Notes: a model not told the origin generated them from the letters alone. Numbered from the stretch's first letter, positions 36,262-48,579 are shown. The stretch is 64,000 nucleotides of DNA from Tragulus kanchil (GCA_022376925.1 JAIOJX010000024.1:166377608-166441607); one strand, 5' to 3'. Program-made: numbers and translations.

Positions 36262-36520
36262 GGCTGCTTTTACTGTTTTTTTATTTATTTATTTTCATCC
36301 ATCTTTGTTCTTTGGCCTGTGTGGGCCTCCCATTGCAGTGGCCTCTCTCGGTGCAGAGCACTGGCTCTGGCCACATGCGCTCCAGAGCGCTGGCTTATAA
36401 TTGGACACAGCAGTCCAGCCATCCGCTGCAAGTGGGATCTTCCTGAGCCAGGGATCAAATCGGTGCCCCTTGCATTGCAAGGCAGACTCTTTACCCACTG
36501 GACCACCAGGGAAGCCCTTT
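36262..36520 (-). mobile_element. CHR-type SINE, minus orientation
   Basis: In reverse complement it starts 'gggcttccctggtggtccag', includes 'tttgatccctggctcagg' and ends in an AT-rich 'aaaataaataaataaa' tail. It lies about 100 bases upstream of exon e5's acceptor in transcript direction. Confidence 0.85.
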
Positions 36521-36565
36521 CAGGCCCTTGCTATATTTCCTTATAGCCCACAGGCCTCCTTAACT

Positions 36566-38885
36566 TCAAAGAGAGTGATTGGTGACAAAATACAACAGAC
36601 CCAGGAAGAAATTCAAAAAATCACTAAACTCACAAAGAAATAGCAACATCCATGAATCCTCGGCATTCTCATCTAGTTTAAAAAAAAAAATCTGACTTCC
36701 AAAAGGAGTAGCCATGAAAATACTCCCAAGATTTTGTCAATATAGTAAAATGTACACATTTAAGAAGTTTTACCAGAAGTCTCAAACACTGCCTTTGCAG
36801 AGCTGAAATACTAAACTTAGATACTATTCAATCTGATAGACAAATTGAAGAAAGCTCCCAAAATGTTCAGTTGGACAGAAAACAATGATCTAAAAAATTT
36901 TTTAATTCTCCCACATGGCACATTGCCATATTTCCATCAAGTGAATAGAAATTTGGAATTTGATTATCACCTCAAAAACAAACCAGGATCACTGCTGGTT
37001 TAGATACTAGATAACTAGAGTATGACATGATATTGACCAATCCTCCCTCTAATTTTGTAGAAGTAGAACCTAGGATAGTTAAGCACCCCTTCCATCTTCA
37101 ATATACTCATTTGATTTTAATTTTACTGAGTTGTCCGATTTTATGAATTCTGTGAAGTCATTAGATATGTCCTAAAGTCACAGAAGACAACTGATAAAAC
37201 CTTAGCATATCCTTTTCAGAAACCACAGATTAAAGCTAAACAGTAAACTGGTGAATATTCATAACTAATTGAATGGGTACCATCAAGTATCAGTGGCTAC
37301 AGTACTCACTGATGAGCATCAAACTCTAGGAGGACTCTCATAACACAACACAGAAGTCAACTCTCTGTGGCTTATTTTTTGTAATCAGTGACCTGAGTGA
37401 ACATAGAACTGATTTATCAGATTTTCAAATCCTTCAATATTCTAAAAAAAGTAACTAACAGGTAGACAGACTCTTAAAAACATGCATGCCAGTTAACTGA
37501 CTCTTTCTGGTCTACTGATGGCCAAGCAGAAAATCATTTTTGTTTCAACCATTGCTGCTAGCAGTAGATTCAGACCATACTGATCCCTTTTTCTTTGTTA
37601 GCAAAGACAGTATCCTGACTCTAATAGCTCGTTCTCTGACGACTTGGAGTTGGTCATGCCTGAAAGTGGGTCATGTCGGCTTTCCTTGTCCAACTGCATG
37701 GGCAGTCCTGAAATTGAGCCAGGCTCACTCAAAGAGAGTGATTGGTGACAAAATACAACAGACCCAGGAAGAAATTCAAAAAATCACTAAACTCACAAAG
37801 AAATAGCAACATCCATGAATCCTCGGCATTCTCATCTAGTTTAAAAAAAATCTGACTTCCAAAAGGAGTAGCCATGAAAATACTCCCAAGATTTTGTCAA
37901 TATAGTAAAATGTACACATTTAAGAAGTTTTACCAGAAGTCTCAAACACTGCCTTTGCAGAGCTGAAATACTAAACTTAGATACTATTCAATCTGATAGA
38001 CAAATTGAAGAAAGCTCCCAAAATGTTCAGTTGGACAGAAAACAATGATCTAAAAAATTTTTTAATTCTCCCACATGGCACATTGCCATATTTCCATCAA
38101 GTGAATAGAAATTTGGAATTTGATTATCACCTCAAAAACAAACCAGGACCACTGCTGGTTTAGATACTAGATAACTAGAGTATGACATGATATTGACCAA
38201 TCCTCCCTCTAATTTTGTAGAAGTAGAACCTAGGATAGTTAAGCACCCCTTCCATCTTCAATATACTCATTTGATTTTAATTTTACTGAGTTGTCCGATT
38301 TTATGAATTCTGTGAAGTCATTAGATATGTCCTAAAGTCACAGAAGACAACTGATAAAACCTTAGCATATCCTTTTCAGAAACCACAGATTAAAGCTAAA
38401 CAGTAAACTGGTGAATATTCATAACTAATTGAATGGGTACCATCAAGTATCAGTGGCTACAGTACTCACTGATGAGCATCAAACTCTAGGAGGACTCTCA
38501 TAACACAACACAGAAGTCAACTCTCTGTGGCTTATTTTTTGTAATCAGTGACCTGAGTGAACATAGAACTGATTTATCAGATTTTCAAATCCTTCAATAT
38601 TCTAAAAAAAGTAACTAACAGGTAGACAGACTCTTAAAAACATGCATGCCAGTTAACTGACTCTTTCTGGTCTACTGATGGCCAAGCAGAAAATCATTTT
38701 TGTTTCAACCATTGCTGCTAGCAGTAGATTCAGACCATACTGATCCCTTTTTCTTTGTTAGCAAAGACAGTATCCTGACTCTAATAGCTCGTTCTCTGAC
38801 GACTTGGAGTTGGTCATGCCTGAAAGTGGGTCATGTCGGCTTTCCTTGTCCAACTGCATGGGCAGTCCTGAAATTGAGCCAGGCT
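36566..38885 (+). repeat. Tandem ~1.16 kb duplication D12
   Basis: Copy 1 is 36566-37725 and copy 2 is 37729-38885 (offset 1,163 falling to 1,160 after a shorter A run at 37842). A T/C difference is at about 36989/38149. Confidence 0.95.
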
Positions 38886-39371
38886 GCACTGGCACAGCTG
38901 GGGTAGCTGGTAAATTACCAAAATATTTCCATACCGGCTGATAAGCAGCTGCTCCCTTGAGCCTCTCCAAAGCCTGCCCCTCCTCTAAGATTTCCAAACC
39001 TCCCTACCGTGAAGAAACGACACAAGTAATGCTGAGGTCCCCAAGGTCCTGCTTCAGAGCTCTGAGCAGTACACATACAAACCAACAGCTAAATAATTTT
39101 GATACCACTTCTGCCTATGGGTATAACTATTGTTTTTAAGAAGCACTTGAGCTGACACTCAACTGACTTTAGGGTGTACTATGGAAGATATTTTACGAGT
39201 TTGATCATTGTTGTTATATATGAGCTTTCCTTTCTGTATTTCAAGCTCTTTCCTATGTGAAGGACTGGGCAAATGTCTCATTAGTTAAGCTTAATGGAAT
39301 TAAGTTCATTAAAATTTTACCACAAAATGATCACCCCTCTTTCAAAACATCATCATCTATTTTCAAATTAC

Positions 39372-39483
39372 CTTGTTTGTCTCCTGTTAGGACCCAGATC
39401 TTAATATTGGCTAGGGACAAGCTTGTCACTGTTTCAATCACACCATCTTGTAACTTATCTTCTACAGCAGTGGCACCTAGAAG
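39372..39483 (-). CDS. ATP8B4: ATP8B4 exon e4: P-domain TGDKQ segment (copy 1)
   Basis: This 112-nt exon encodes [30 protein letters not shown] and VLTGDKQ plus one base of the next Glu codon. VEDKLQ and VLTGDKQ are hallmark P-domain strands; the TGD aspartate helps coordinate the phosphorylation site in P-type ATPases. The donor is CAAG|gtaatt. The acceptor (caatgaag) has a weak pyrimidine tract, but the frame and homology fix it. An identical exon is at 40475-40586. At 112 nt (remainder 1 modulo 3), inclusion of both copies would frameshift. Confidence 0.95.
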
Positions 39484-40474
39484 CTTCATTGAGAAATAGA
39501 GAATACCTTATATTAATACATGCAAACAACACCCAGAACATCTAGGGCTTTCAATCACAGAATTTAGAGGTCAAAGAACATAAAGGTGGAAATCACAATG
39601 CGTTGAAATTACAAGCATCCTACACATACAGAAGTGGGCTGGGGAAAACGCCAGAAGGAGGTTCCCTACTCCAGGCAACTGCTGGGCGTACCAGTTAGGG
39701 CAGAGATGCTGGGAGTTAGAATTTCCACGAGGGGCCCGATAGGCTCAGTGAGCACATTAGCAAAAAAAATTTGAAATGTGGCAAAGAAGAGCCCTCATCC
39801 CGGAGTCAGGATCTCCAAATAACAAGGAGAACCATACTCTTAAATTTGCGACCTAGTTTTTTAGCAAAGACAGTATCCTGACTCTAATAGCTCGTTCTCT
39901 GACGACTTGGAGTTGGTCATGCCTGAAAGTGGGTCATGTCGGCTTTCCTTGTCCAACTGCATGGGCAGTCCTGAAATTGAGCCAGGCTGCACTGGCACAG
40001 CTGGGGTAGCTGGTAAATTACCAAAATATTTCCATACCGGCTGATAAGCAGCTGCTCCCTTGAGCCTCTCCAAAGCCTGCCCCTCCTCTAAGATTTCCAA
40101 ACCTCCCTACCGTGAAGAAACGACACAAGTAATGCTGAGGTCCCCAAGGTCCTGCTTCAGAGCTCTGAGCAGTACACATACAAACCAACAGCTAAATAAT
40201 TTTGATACCACTTCTGCCTATGGGTATAACTATTGTTTTTAAGAAGCACTTGAGCTGACACTCAACTGACTTTAGGGTGTACTATGGAAGATATTTTACG
40301 AGTTTGATCATTGTTGTTATATATGAGCTTTCCTTTCTGTATTTCAAGCTCTTTCCTATGTGAAGGACTGGGCAAATGTCTCATTAGTTAAGCTTAATGG
40401 AATTAAGTTCATTAAAATTTTACCACAAAATGATCACCCCTCTTTCAAAACATCATCATCTATTTTCAAATTAC

Positions 40475-40586
40475 CTTGTTTGTCTCCTGTTAGGACCCAG
40501 ATCTTAATATTGGCTAGGGACAAGCTTGTCACTGTTTCAATCACACCATCTTGTAACTTATCTTCTACAGCAGTGGCACCTAGAAG
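40475..40586 (-). CDS. ATP8B4: ATP8B4 exon e4, duplicate copy
   Basis: This is a second copy of the VLTGDKQ exon at an offset of 1,103 bases, with intact splice sites, in the second unit of the 38758-40985 duplication. It is probably a false duplication. Copy 1 of this duplication carries a garbled patch at 39761-39780, so this second copy may lie in the better-quality sequence. Confidence 0.9.
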
Positions 40587-41553
40587 CTTCATTGAGAAAT
40601 AGAGAATACCTTATATTAATACATGCAAACAACACCCAGAACATCTAGGGCTTTCAATCACAGAATTTAGAGGTCAAAGAACATAAAGGTGGAAATCACA
40701 ATGCGTTGAAATTACAAGCATCCTACACATACAGAAGTGGGCTGGGGAAAACGCCAGAAGGAGGTTCCCTACTCCAGGCAACTGCTGGGCGTACCAGTTA
40801 GGGCAGAGATGCTGGGAGTTAGAATTTCCACGAGGGGCCCGATAGGCTCAGTGAGCACATTAGCATAAATGAATGTGAAGCCATGTGGGCTTCTAAGGAC
40901 TCAAGGATCCTCCAGGCATGGCAAAGAAGAGCCCTCATCCCGGAGTCAGGATCTCCAAATAACAAGGAGAACCATACTCTTAAATGAACAAAACATCAGA
41001 TGCCATAAACGAAAAAGTAAAGGTTCTCATGCAATATTTCATCCGAAGATGATTAACGTGTGGTCCCTAGTACCTCACAAAAGCTAACCACTCTGGCTAC
41101 TGAGGCCCTCGGAAAGAGTAGTTTCTGGAATAGATCACACTCAGCTCACATCAGCAAGCATCAGGATCGCATAGGTCTATGTGAGTTTAGAGCTGGAGCC
41201 CACTCTTCACAGCAAGTTCCCCTGTTTTAAAAAGGTGGGTCACACAGCATGGAGGAAAGAAAAAGCATAAAATCAAACCAAACATGACATACTAGAGGCC
41301 GACAAAGAATAGGGAGTCTACCATCTTCTACTCTCGGGCGACTTCCAATGGCATAAGCTACTGCTAATCGAAATAATCCTCTGGCCACATATGGCCAGCT
41401 CACAGTCAATAATATAAAGCATGATTCAGTGTTTGAAAAACTAACATCTGCTGTGTGCAAGATGATTTAGCCAGGGCCTTACTCTGTTGCTAGATCTCTA
41501 AACACATACTAGCCCTTCTGTAAACACAAGCCATCAAGCTTCTAAACTCATAC

Positions 41554-41718
41554 CATCAAATCCCTTTCAATGTCTTCATACAGCCCTGTGATCCGCTCAT
41601 CCCTCCCGTCTGTGGCAGCATTTGCATCTTCAAGCATCTTATGCCACTCGTTGAAGTACTTGTCATCCAGATCTCTGTATGCGATGGCCAAGGTTCGAAG
41701 GCCTTCTCCTGCAAATTC
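41554..41718 (-). CDS. ATP8B4: ATP8B4 exon e3: N-domain GLRTL segment
   Basis: This 165-nt exon, in phase 0 at both ends, encodes exactly 55 residues from EFAGEGLRTLAIAYRDLDDK to LYEDIERDLM. The GLRTL motif carries the conserved arginine near bound nucleotide in P-type ATPases, and the following acidic helical stretch (EWHKMLEDANAATDGRDERI) links back to the P domain. The acceptor is ctggcag and the donor ATG|gtatga. Compared with human ATP8B4 as I recall it, substitutions are few and conservative. Its 5' 46 bases recur at 42793-42838 because a 1.1 kb duplication starts inside the exon. Confidence 0.95.
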
Positions 41719-42239
41719 CTGCCAGGGTGGACAGAGGCTTCAGAACCTTCCCCAAACAATAGTAATAACGATAAAACAACAAAAGCAATACACTCAAATT
41801 CATCTTAGCCCAGGAGCATAATGTAGTCATCCTGACTCCAACTTTTTATGCCCTAAGGGGACTAAATGGAAGATAATATTTTTATTTTGTATTTTATTTC
41901 TATGGGAGTGAAACATTTAAGGGACTTAGTATTTCCCCTTAAGAATTCTGAAATGCCCACCCAGTTGAGAGGTGGATCCATGGCGCCCAAGACTTGAGGT
42001 AACCCCTCAAAGCAACATGTTGGTTTCTAACCTATATTCTGCCTGAAGGAAGCGCTGCTAGCAATGAGAGGGACCCAGCCTGATTCCCGGCCCACAGCCC
42101 TGGACTTTAAGGGGAGAAGAAAGGACTCTTAGAGAAACCACGGCTCTCAAACCAAAGGAAGGAGGGTCTCTCAAGGGGCTGCAGCGTGACATCCACCAAA
42201 GTCATACTACCTTTCTCCTAATAATACAGCAGTGTCTTG

Positions 42240-42488
42240 GGCTTCCCCTGGTTGTCCAGTGGGTAGGACACCGCCTTGCAGTGCAAGGGGCGCCAGTTCG
42301 CTCCCTGGCCTGGGAAGATCCCACGTGCCACGGAGAGGAGGGACCGATGTGTCCAATCACAGAGCCGGAGCTCTGGTGCGCATGCGCCCAGAGCCGGTGC
42401 TCTGCAGCGAGAGAGGCCACTGCGATGGGAGGCCCACACAGGCCAAAGAACAAAGATAAATAAATGAAAGATCAATAGAAGTGGCCAA
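42240..42488 (+). mobile_element. CHR-type SINE
   Basis: It starts 'gggcttcccctggttgtcca' and ends 'gatcaatagaagtggcc'. A duplicate with cleaner head sequence is at 43360-43608. Confidence 0.85.
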
Positions 42489-42792
42489 AAAAAAAAGAAT
42501 ACTGCAGTGTCTTAAAACTAGCTCCCTCCTATTTGTGTTTAGGTTTGAAATTTTCCATAATAAAGTAAATGTATTCAATAAAGATGAGTAAAGAGATGTT
42601 GTGCAAGTGAAATTTAAAGATACTAATTAAAGTTATAATAAAGACTCTAGGGGGAAAATGAGAAAAGGCAGGAAACTTAATACAAATGCTCACTTCTGGG
42701 AAGCTGTACTAGAAGCAGTTGTTGTTCAGTCACTAAGCCGGGCCTGAGTCTGCGACCCGTGACGGCAGAGCTCCAGGTTCCTCAGTCCTCCA

Positions 42793-42838
42793 CTCTGTAT
42801 GCGATGGCCAAGGTTCGAAGGCCTTCTCCTGCAAATTC
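42793..42838 (-). pseudogene. ATP8B4: Partial duplicate of ATP8B4 exon e3
   Basis: This fragment repeats only the first 46 coding bases of exon e3 (EFAGEGLRTLAIAYR) with the acceptor side intact. It has no donor: the duplication boundary at 42793 cuts the exon and runs into BovB-like sequence. If real, it would be a decoy 3' splice site upstream of the true exon. Confidence 0.9.
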
Positions 42839-43359
42839 CTGCCAGGGTGGACAGAGGCTTCAGAACCTTCCCCAAACAATAGTAATAACGATAAAACAAC
42901 AAAAGCAATACACTCAAATTCATCTTAGCCCAGGAGCATAATGTAGTCATCCTGACTCCAACTTTTTATGCCCTAAGGGGACTAAATGGAAGATAATATT
43001 TTTATTTTGTATTTTATTTCTATGGGAGTGAAACATTTAAGGGACTTAGTATTTCCCCTTAAGAATTCTGAAATGCCCACCCAGTTGAGAGGTGGATCCA
43101 TGGCGCCCAAGACTTGAGGTAACCCCTCAAAGCAACATGTTGGTTTCTAACCTATATTCTGCCTGAAGGAAGCGCTGCTAGCAATGAGAGGGACCCAGCC
43201 TGATTCCCGGCCCACAGCCCTGGACTTTAAGGGGAGAAGAAAGGACTCTTAGAGAAACCACGGCTCTCAAACCAAAGGAAGGAGGGTCTCTCAAGGGGCT
43301 GCAGCGTGACATCCACCAAAGTCATACTACCTTTCTCCTAATAATACAGCAGTGTCTTG

Positions 43360-43608
43360 GGCTTCCCTGGTGGTCCAGTGGGTAAGGACACCGCCTTGCA
43401 GTGCAAGGGGCGCCAGTTCGCTCCCTGGCCTGGGAAGATCCCACGTGCCACGGAGAGGAGGGACCGATGTGTCCAATCACAGAGCCGGAGCTCTGGTGCG
43501 CATGCGCCCAGAGCCGGTGCTCTGCAGCGAGAGAGGCCACTGCGATGGGAGGCCCACACAGGCCAAAGAACAAAGATAAATAAATGAAAGATCAATAGAA
43601 GTGGCCAA
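43360..43608 (+). mobile_element. CHR-type SINE (duplicate)
   Basis: Copy of 42240-42488 carried by D14. Confidence 0.85.
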
Positions 43609-43833
43609 AAAAAAAAGAATACTGCAGTGTCTTAAAACTAGCTCCCTCCTATTTGTGTTTAGGTTTGAAATTTTCCATAATAAAGTAAATGTATTCAATA
43701 AAGATGAGTAAAGAGATGTTGTGCAAGTGAAATTTAAAGATACTAATTAAAGTTATAATAAAGACTCTAGGGGGAAAATGAGAAAAGGCAGGAAACTTAA
43801 TACAAATGCTCACTTCTGGGAAGCTGTACTAGA

Positions 43834-43945
43834 AGCAGTTGTTGTTCAGTCACTAAGCCGGGCCTGAGTCTGCGACCCCGTGGACGGCAGAGCTCCAGGT
43901 TCCTCAGTCCTCCACTGTGCCCCAGAGTTTGCTCAGGTTCACTGG
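43834..43945 (-). mobile_element. BovB/Bov-tA 3' terminal fragment, minus orientation
   Basis: The plus-strand order 'gttgttcagtcactaagccg', 'tctgcgaccccgtggacggc', 'cagagtttgctcaggttcac' matches the reverse complement of the BovB 3' end. A truncated copy is at 42714-42794. Confidence 0.7.
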
Positions 43946-45388
43946 AAGTGGAGGCTGACCTTTACTTTTCATCCTAGAACTTTCATAATGTTTTTTTGCT
44001 AAAAAGTCTAATTTTAAAAATAAAATTGTTCGAAATTTTAAAGAGAGTTTCGGGTTCCGTTCCATTTTTAAAATCATTGTATTTTTAGAAACCATTTTCT
44101 ATAGAGTCAGTATTTAATAACAGGCTAAGTTTATCAGAGGATCATACTCTACCATTAGTGCATCAGCCAACTGAAGGTCTCAAATAATACCTCTAGTGTT
44201 CTCCTAACATGAAAATAAGTCAATAAACATAGGAGACTGGTGGTTGCTAATTGTTTCAGACAGCTGCAATAGTTTGAAACATATGCTGCACGCTTGGATA
44301 AATGCTAAAAACCTCCCACTTTGCACAGGCCTCTGGTGGTCACTTTATGAGCCTCTATATTGGAAGGATTTTTATAGCCATTTCTGCTCCTTTGGGCATT
44401 GCCATGGAGCATGTCTTCTGTTGTGTTCTGGCTTACGGGACAGATGCAGATTTGCAATCAGACACAAATCAAACTGTGACACACCCTAATTAAGTAAATG
44501 GAAAGTCAGTGCATACTGCAGTGATGTGGTTTAGCCCAGAAGAGACCATGAGAAAAATCATCCAGATTTATCTCATAGGAAGTTGGGATATGGCGACCTC
44601 ATTGTACAAGCCCTCCCTTCCAAGACCACCCCTGGGTCCCCTACCACTCTGAAAATCTAGTTACTGCCTTACAATGATCTTTTGTCCTCTTAATTCCCAC
44701 AAACACTTCTTTGACTTTAACTCGCAGCCCCACTGGGCACTACCAGGGCCTTTCTCTCTGTTCCACAGAGCAGTGAATCAACTCTGAGACGACACTACAG
44801 AAGAGGACAGATGATTTAAGTTATTTAATTACTGCGTGAAGCACAAGTTGCATCCTAAATGAACATCGGAGCAAGAGTATTTTCTATGATTAATTCAAAA
44901 ATTAATAATCAAACATAAATATGAAGCCTCAGAATTTATACGTCAAGATGAGCAGAAAGTGAATGAAGCAAAAGCAAGTCAAATTGATACTACCTGAAAA
45001 AAATCTACACAGACAAGCAAAAAGATCAAATTAGGCTTCCCACAGTTTAGTAAGGAAATCCAGGGTCTTGGTGTTTGAGCAATGGCAAAATCAAATGTTT
45101 CTGATTCCAATGCTGTTTTCATAAAAAAAAAAAAAAAAAAAAAATTGAAAGGACCATGCTGGCCTTCTGGAAGAGATTAAAAGAAAATAAAGACTGCTCT
45201 ATTGGGAAGACAAAAACAATAGCTATGTTTGTAACCAAAATATTACCAAACCGTCATTCTTTAAATTTACAGTCAGGCAGAGCTTTTTTTTTTTTTTGTA
45301 ATTTGTTTGTTTGTTTTTTAAAGATTCAGGGAATGTACTATATGAAATATAGGGCTTGGCAAAGAAAATAAACCCTCAATAGCTTTTT
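43946..45388. other. ATP8B4 intron segment
   Basis: No exon or named repeat was recognised. Homopolymer A (45124-45144) and T (45284-45297) runs are present. ORFs of up to 81 codons carry no motif. Confidence 0.5.
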
Positions 45389-46292
45389 AAAGGAGAGAAG
45401 CCAAGGAGGAAATAAGAGTTTTGAGAAGTTGCCATTAAATTTCATATAGAGTTTAACAGAACCTCAAACAAATGTTAGAACAACCCTTGAAATCTCAGGG
45501 TTTTAAATCAGATAACATTCATATTTATTCTTAAACTTTTACTCTTTTGCAAAATGCAAAAGGTGTGCCAAAGGTCATTCCTGCTTCCTTTAGAAAGCTT
45601 CTGGAAAGAAACTGTGCATAGTCTCAGTTGCATGCATTTGATAACTTTGACCTAGCGAGCATGAGTGACTCATCATGATGTATGAGCTGAAGAGAAGGAC
45701 CTTTAAAGGATAAAGTTGGCCACAAAGATGATTTTTCTCTCGCCATATAAACATGACCCTAAACTATCCCCGAGGGGGATGGGGCAACCATAAGGGATTC
45801 CATTAGCACCAGACACATCAGAATCCAAGCGAACGTGGTTCGCTTGCTCCTCGCCCCGATGGTTGGCCCAGTCACAGAGGTGGAACAGTCCCCAACTGCA
45901 AGGAAATTAGAAGAGGTTTCCCTCGGTGTCCTGAGTCAGGAACCCACTCCCAGCGGCTACTTCTCAGCTGCTGTGGGTTCATCCACCGTGGCGAGGCTGG
46001 CGGGACTCAGCAGGGCAGGGTGGGGGGGTCCACGTGCCAGTTTCTAAACATTCCCTGCCCCAGTTTCCTGTGGAACCATTCTCCACGTGTCTCTACTTCA
46101 GAAATCAGATCATTTAGCTGATATTTTATTAATTTTTTAACACCAAAAACATTTTTATTGTGTTGTAAACAAATAACAGCTTTGTGATAGTTTTAGGTGA
46201 ATAGCGAAGGGATTTGGCCGTACATTTATCCATTCTAAAAAATAAGACCTAACTACAGGAAGCTGTCAAAGGGCCACCATGGGGGCACTTAC

Positions 46293-46408
46293 ATTGAGAT
46301 GGTCTGATGTCAAAGTCAGAAGGTCTTCGTTGGATGGATGGAGTCTTTCAAACAGAATGGTGTCTGCTCCTTTGGAATAGAGTTTTATCTGCCCTTCTGG
46401 GTTTCGAA
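46293..46408 (-). CDS. ATP8B4: ATP8B4 exon e2: N-domain KGAD motif (copy 1)
   Basis: This 116-nt exon follows e1. Two bases complete the Val codon, then 38 codons begin RNPEGQIKLYSKGADTILFE and end TLTSDHLN. The KGAD motif is the adenine/ATP-contacting loop of the N domain in P-type ATPases. The acceptor is ctttcag and the donor gtaag, and the exon ends in phase 0. An identical exon lies at 47419-47534, about 1.1 kb upstream in the transcript direction. At 116 nt (remainder 2 modulo 3), splicing in both copies would shift the frame, so only one copy can be used in a functional mRNA. Confidence 0.95.
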
Positions 46409-47418
46409 CTGAAAGAAAGTTGGGAGAGTAGATTATGATCAAAGAACTCCATCAAAACTAGACTCTCTCTGGGTTCAAACCTAGGCAATTTGGAAATGAG
46501 TATATGTTTTAGACAATAGCACAGTCAAAGGAGAGAAGCCAAGGAGGAAATTTTGGCCATTAAATTTCATATAGAGTTTAACAGAACCTCAAACAAATGT
46601 TAGAACAACCCTTGAAATCTCAGGGTTTTAAATCAGATAACATTCATATTTATTCTTAAACTTTTACTCTTTTGCAAAATGCAAAAGGTGTGCCAAAGGT
46701 CATTCCTGCTTCCTTTAGAAAGCTTCTGGAAAGAAACTGTGCATAGTCTCAGTTGCATGCATTTGATAACTTTGACCTAGCGAGCATGAGTGACTCATCA
46801 TGATGTATGAGCTGAAGAGAAGGACCTTTAAAGGATAAAGTTGGCCACAAAGATGATTTTTCTCTCGCCATATAAACATGACCCTAAACTATCCCCGAGG
46901 GGGATGGGGCAACCATAAGGGATTCCATTAGCACCAGACACATCAGAATCCAAGCGAACGTGGTTCGCTTGCTCCTCGCCCCGATGGTTGGCCCAGTCAC
47001 AGAGGTGGAACAGTCCCCAACTGCAAGGAAATTAGAAGAGGTTTCCCTCGGTGTCCTGAGTCAGGAACCCACTCCCAGCGGCTACTTCTCAGCTGCTGTG
47101 GGTTCATCCACCGTGGCGAGGCTGGCGGGACTCAGCAGGGCAGGGTGGGGGGGTCCACGTGCCAGTTTCTAAACATTCCCTGCCCCAGTTTCCTGTGGAA
47201 CCATTCTCCACGTGCTCTCTACTTCAGAAATCAGATCATTTAGCTGATATTTTATTAATTTTTTAACACCAAAAACATTTTTATTGTGTTGTAAACAAAT
47301 AACAGCTTTGTGATAGTTTTAGGTGAATAGCGAAGGGATTTGGCCGTACATTTATCCATTCTAAAAAATAAGACCTAACTACAGGAAGCTGTCAAAGGGC
47401 CACCATGGGGGCACTTAC

Positions 47419-47534
47419 ATTGAGATGGTCTGATGTCAAAGTCAGAAGGTCTTCGTTGGATGGATGGAGTCTTTCAAACAGAATGGTGTCTGCTCCTTTG
47501 GAATAGAGTTTTATCTGCCCTTCTGGGTTTCGAA
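47419..47534 (-). CDS. ATP8B4: ATP8B4 exon e2, duplicate copy
   Basis: This is a second copy of the KGAD exon, offset by 1,126 bases, with the same coding sequence and intact acceptor and donor. It lies in the second unit of the 45389-47655 duplication. Which copy is the original cannot be told from sequence alone. The duplication is most likely an assembly false duplication. Confidence 0.9.
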
Positions 47535-47655
47535 CTGAAAGAAAGTTGGGAGAGTAGATTATGATCAAAGAACTCCATCAAAACTAGACTCTCTCTGGGT
47601 TCAAACCTAGGCAATTTGGAAATGAGTATATGTTTTAGACAATAGCAACACAGTC

Positions 47656-48579
47656 AGTGTTTTCACCTTTAAAAGGTGTCTCCTCTTCTGTTAACTTAGA
47701 AATATTCCATCCATAGGGACAAGCATTTTTGTTCTGATATGTACAACCTGTATTTTCCTTGCTTGCTATTTCTGAAAGGCTGATACATTTAAATTAATCT
47801 TCCTGTATTGAGCAGAACAGAAAGCTTTGTTTGCCTGTCTCCTGATGTGAAATTCAAGACTAACGGTAGGAATCAGCTATCAGTGTTGTGTCAGAGGATC
47901 TCCGTGTGGAACTCTACCCATTCAAAGCCAGGGCTTAAGCACTGTTCTTAGCTCTTGCGGACATGTTTCTTCACTGCTTTTACTCCTTAGAAAAGCTCTT
48001 TTAGTTGGGGGTCACAATCCTGGCTGTAAGGACACTTCTCAGGGGCCTCTCCAACACTGAAACTCCTATCTTCTTCCTACTGGAATTCTGTATTAGTAGG
48101 GCTGTTTTAATCCGCTCCCCTGGGTTTGGGAGTGACCTCATCTCCAGTCCTCAAGCCCTCCCCTAGCTGTCACACACACACTGCTGGCAGACAAATCCTT
48201 CTTTAAGCCACAGAATTCTTGACCTGCTTCTGTTGGCTTGATTTTACATCCTGGCACATACCACGCACTTAATTACTTATTAAATGGATGAATGACATAG
48301 AAATGTACTTTTCCTCTACTACTTCGGAAGGACAGTTACAATTTAGGACAACTGCCCATGTCGCAACTTCATGGTTTGAACACTGACTCTCACAGGCTTC
48401 ACCGAGTTAAAGATTATTACATATTTTCCACTCAATTATACCTTTTCTGTAAAAACAGAGAGTCTCAAAAGAGATGAACATAAATACTGACTACCACTAG
48501 TTTAAGAGGATATGAAGTTCAGCGTTTAGTTGAAAGGAATATATATGCCATAGTACAATAAATTACTTTTCCCTCTCAT
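47656..48579. other. ATP8B4 intron segment
   Basis: Mostly unrecognised. The stretch near 48215-48300, ending 'attaaatggatgaatgacat', resembles an L2 3' end, weakly. Confidence 0.4.

Larger units (their letters stand above)
38758..40985 (+). repeat. Tandem ~1.1 kb duplication D13 (carries exon e4)
   Basis: Copy 1 is 38758-39845 and copy 2 is 39861-40985 (offset 1,103). Near its end copy 1 has a garbled 20-base patch (39761-39780) where copy 2 has 57 normal bases (40864-40920). The head of copy 1 is also the tail of D12, so about 38758-38885 occurs three times (37598, 38758, 39861). Confidence 0.95.
41673..43916 (+). repeat. Tandem ~1.12 kb duplication D14 (cuts exon e3)
   Basis: Copy 1 is 41673-42794 and copy 2 is 42793-43916 (offset 1,120). 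Copy 1 has single-base errors in its SINE ('ggttgtccagtgggtagg' against 'ggtggtccagtgggtaag') and lacks two bases near 42757. The duplication starts inside exon e3. Confidence 0.95.
45389..47655 (+). repeat. Tandem ~1.13 kb duplication D15 (carries exon e2)
   Basis: Copy 1 is 45389-46525 and copy 2 is 46527-47655. Copy 2 loses 13 bases within its first 45 bases ('gaggaaattttggcc' against a longer form at 45405-45434). A one-base indel is near 46091/47216. Confidence 0.95.

Noticed and set aside
45835..47172. 70-codon plus-strand ORF present in two identical copies (45835-46047, 46960-47172)
   Set aside because: Identity comes from duplication D15; the ORF is intronic and antisense to ATP8B4 with no recognisable domain.
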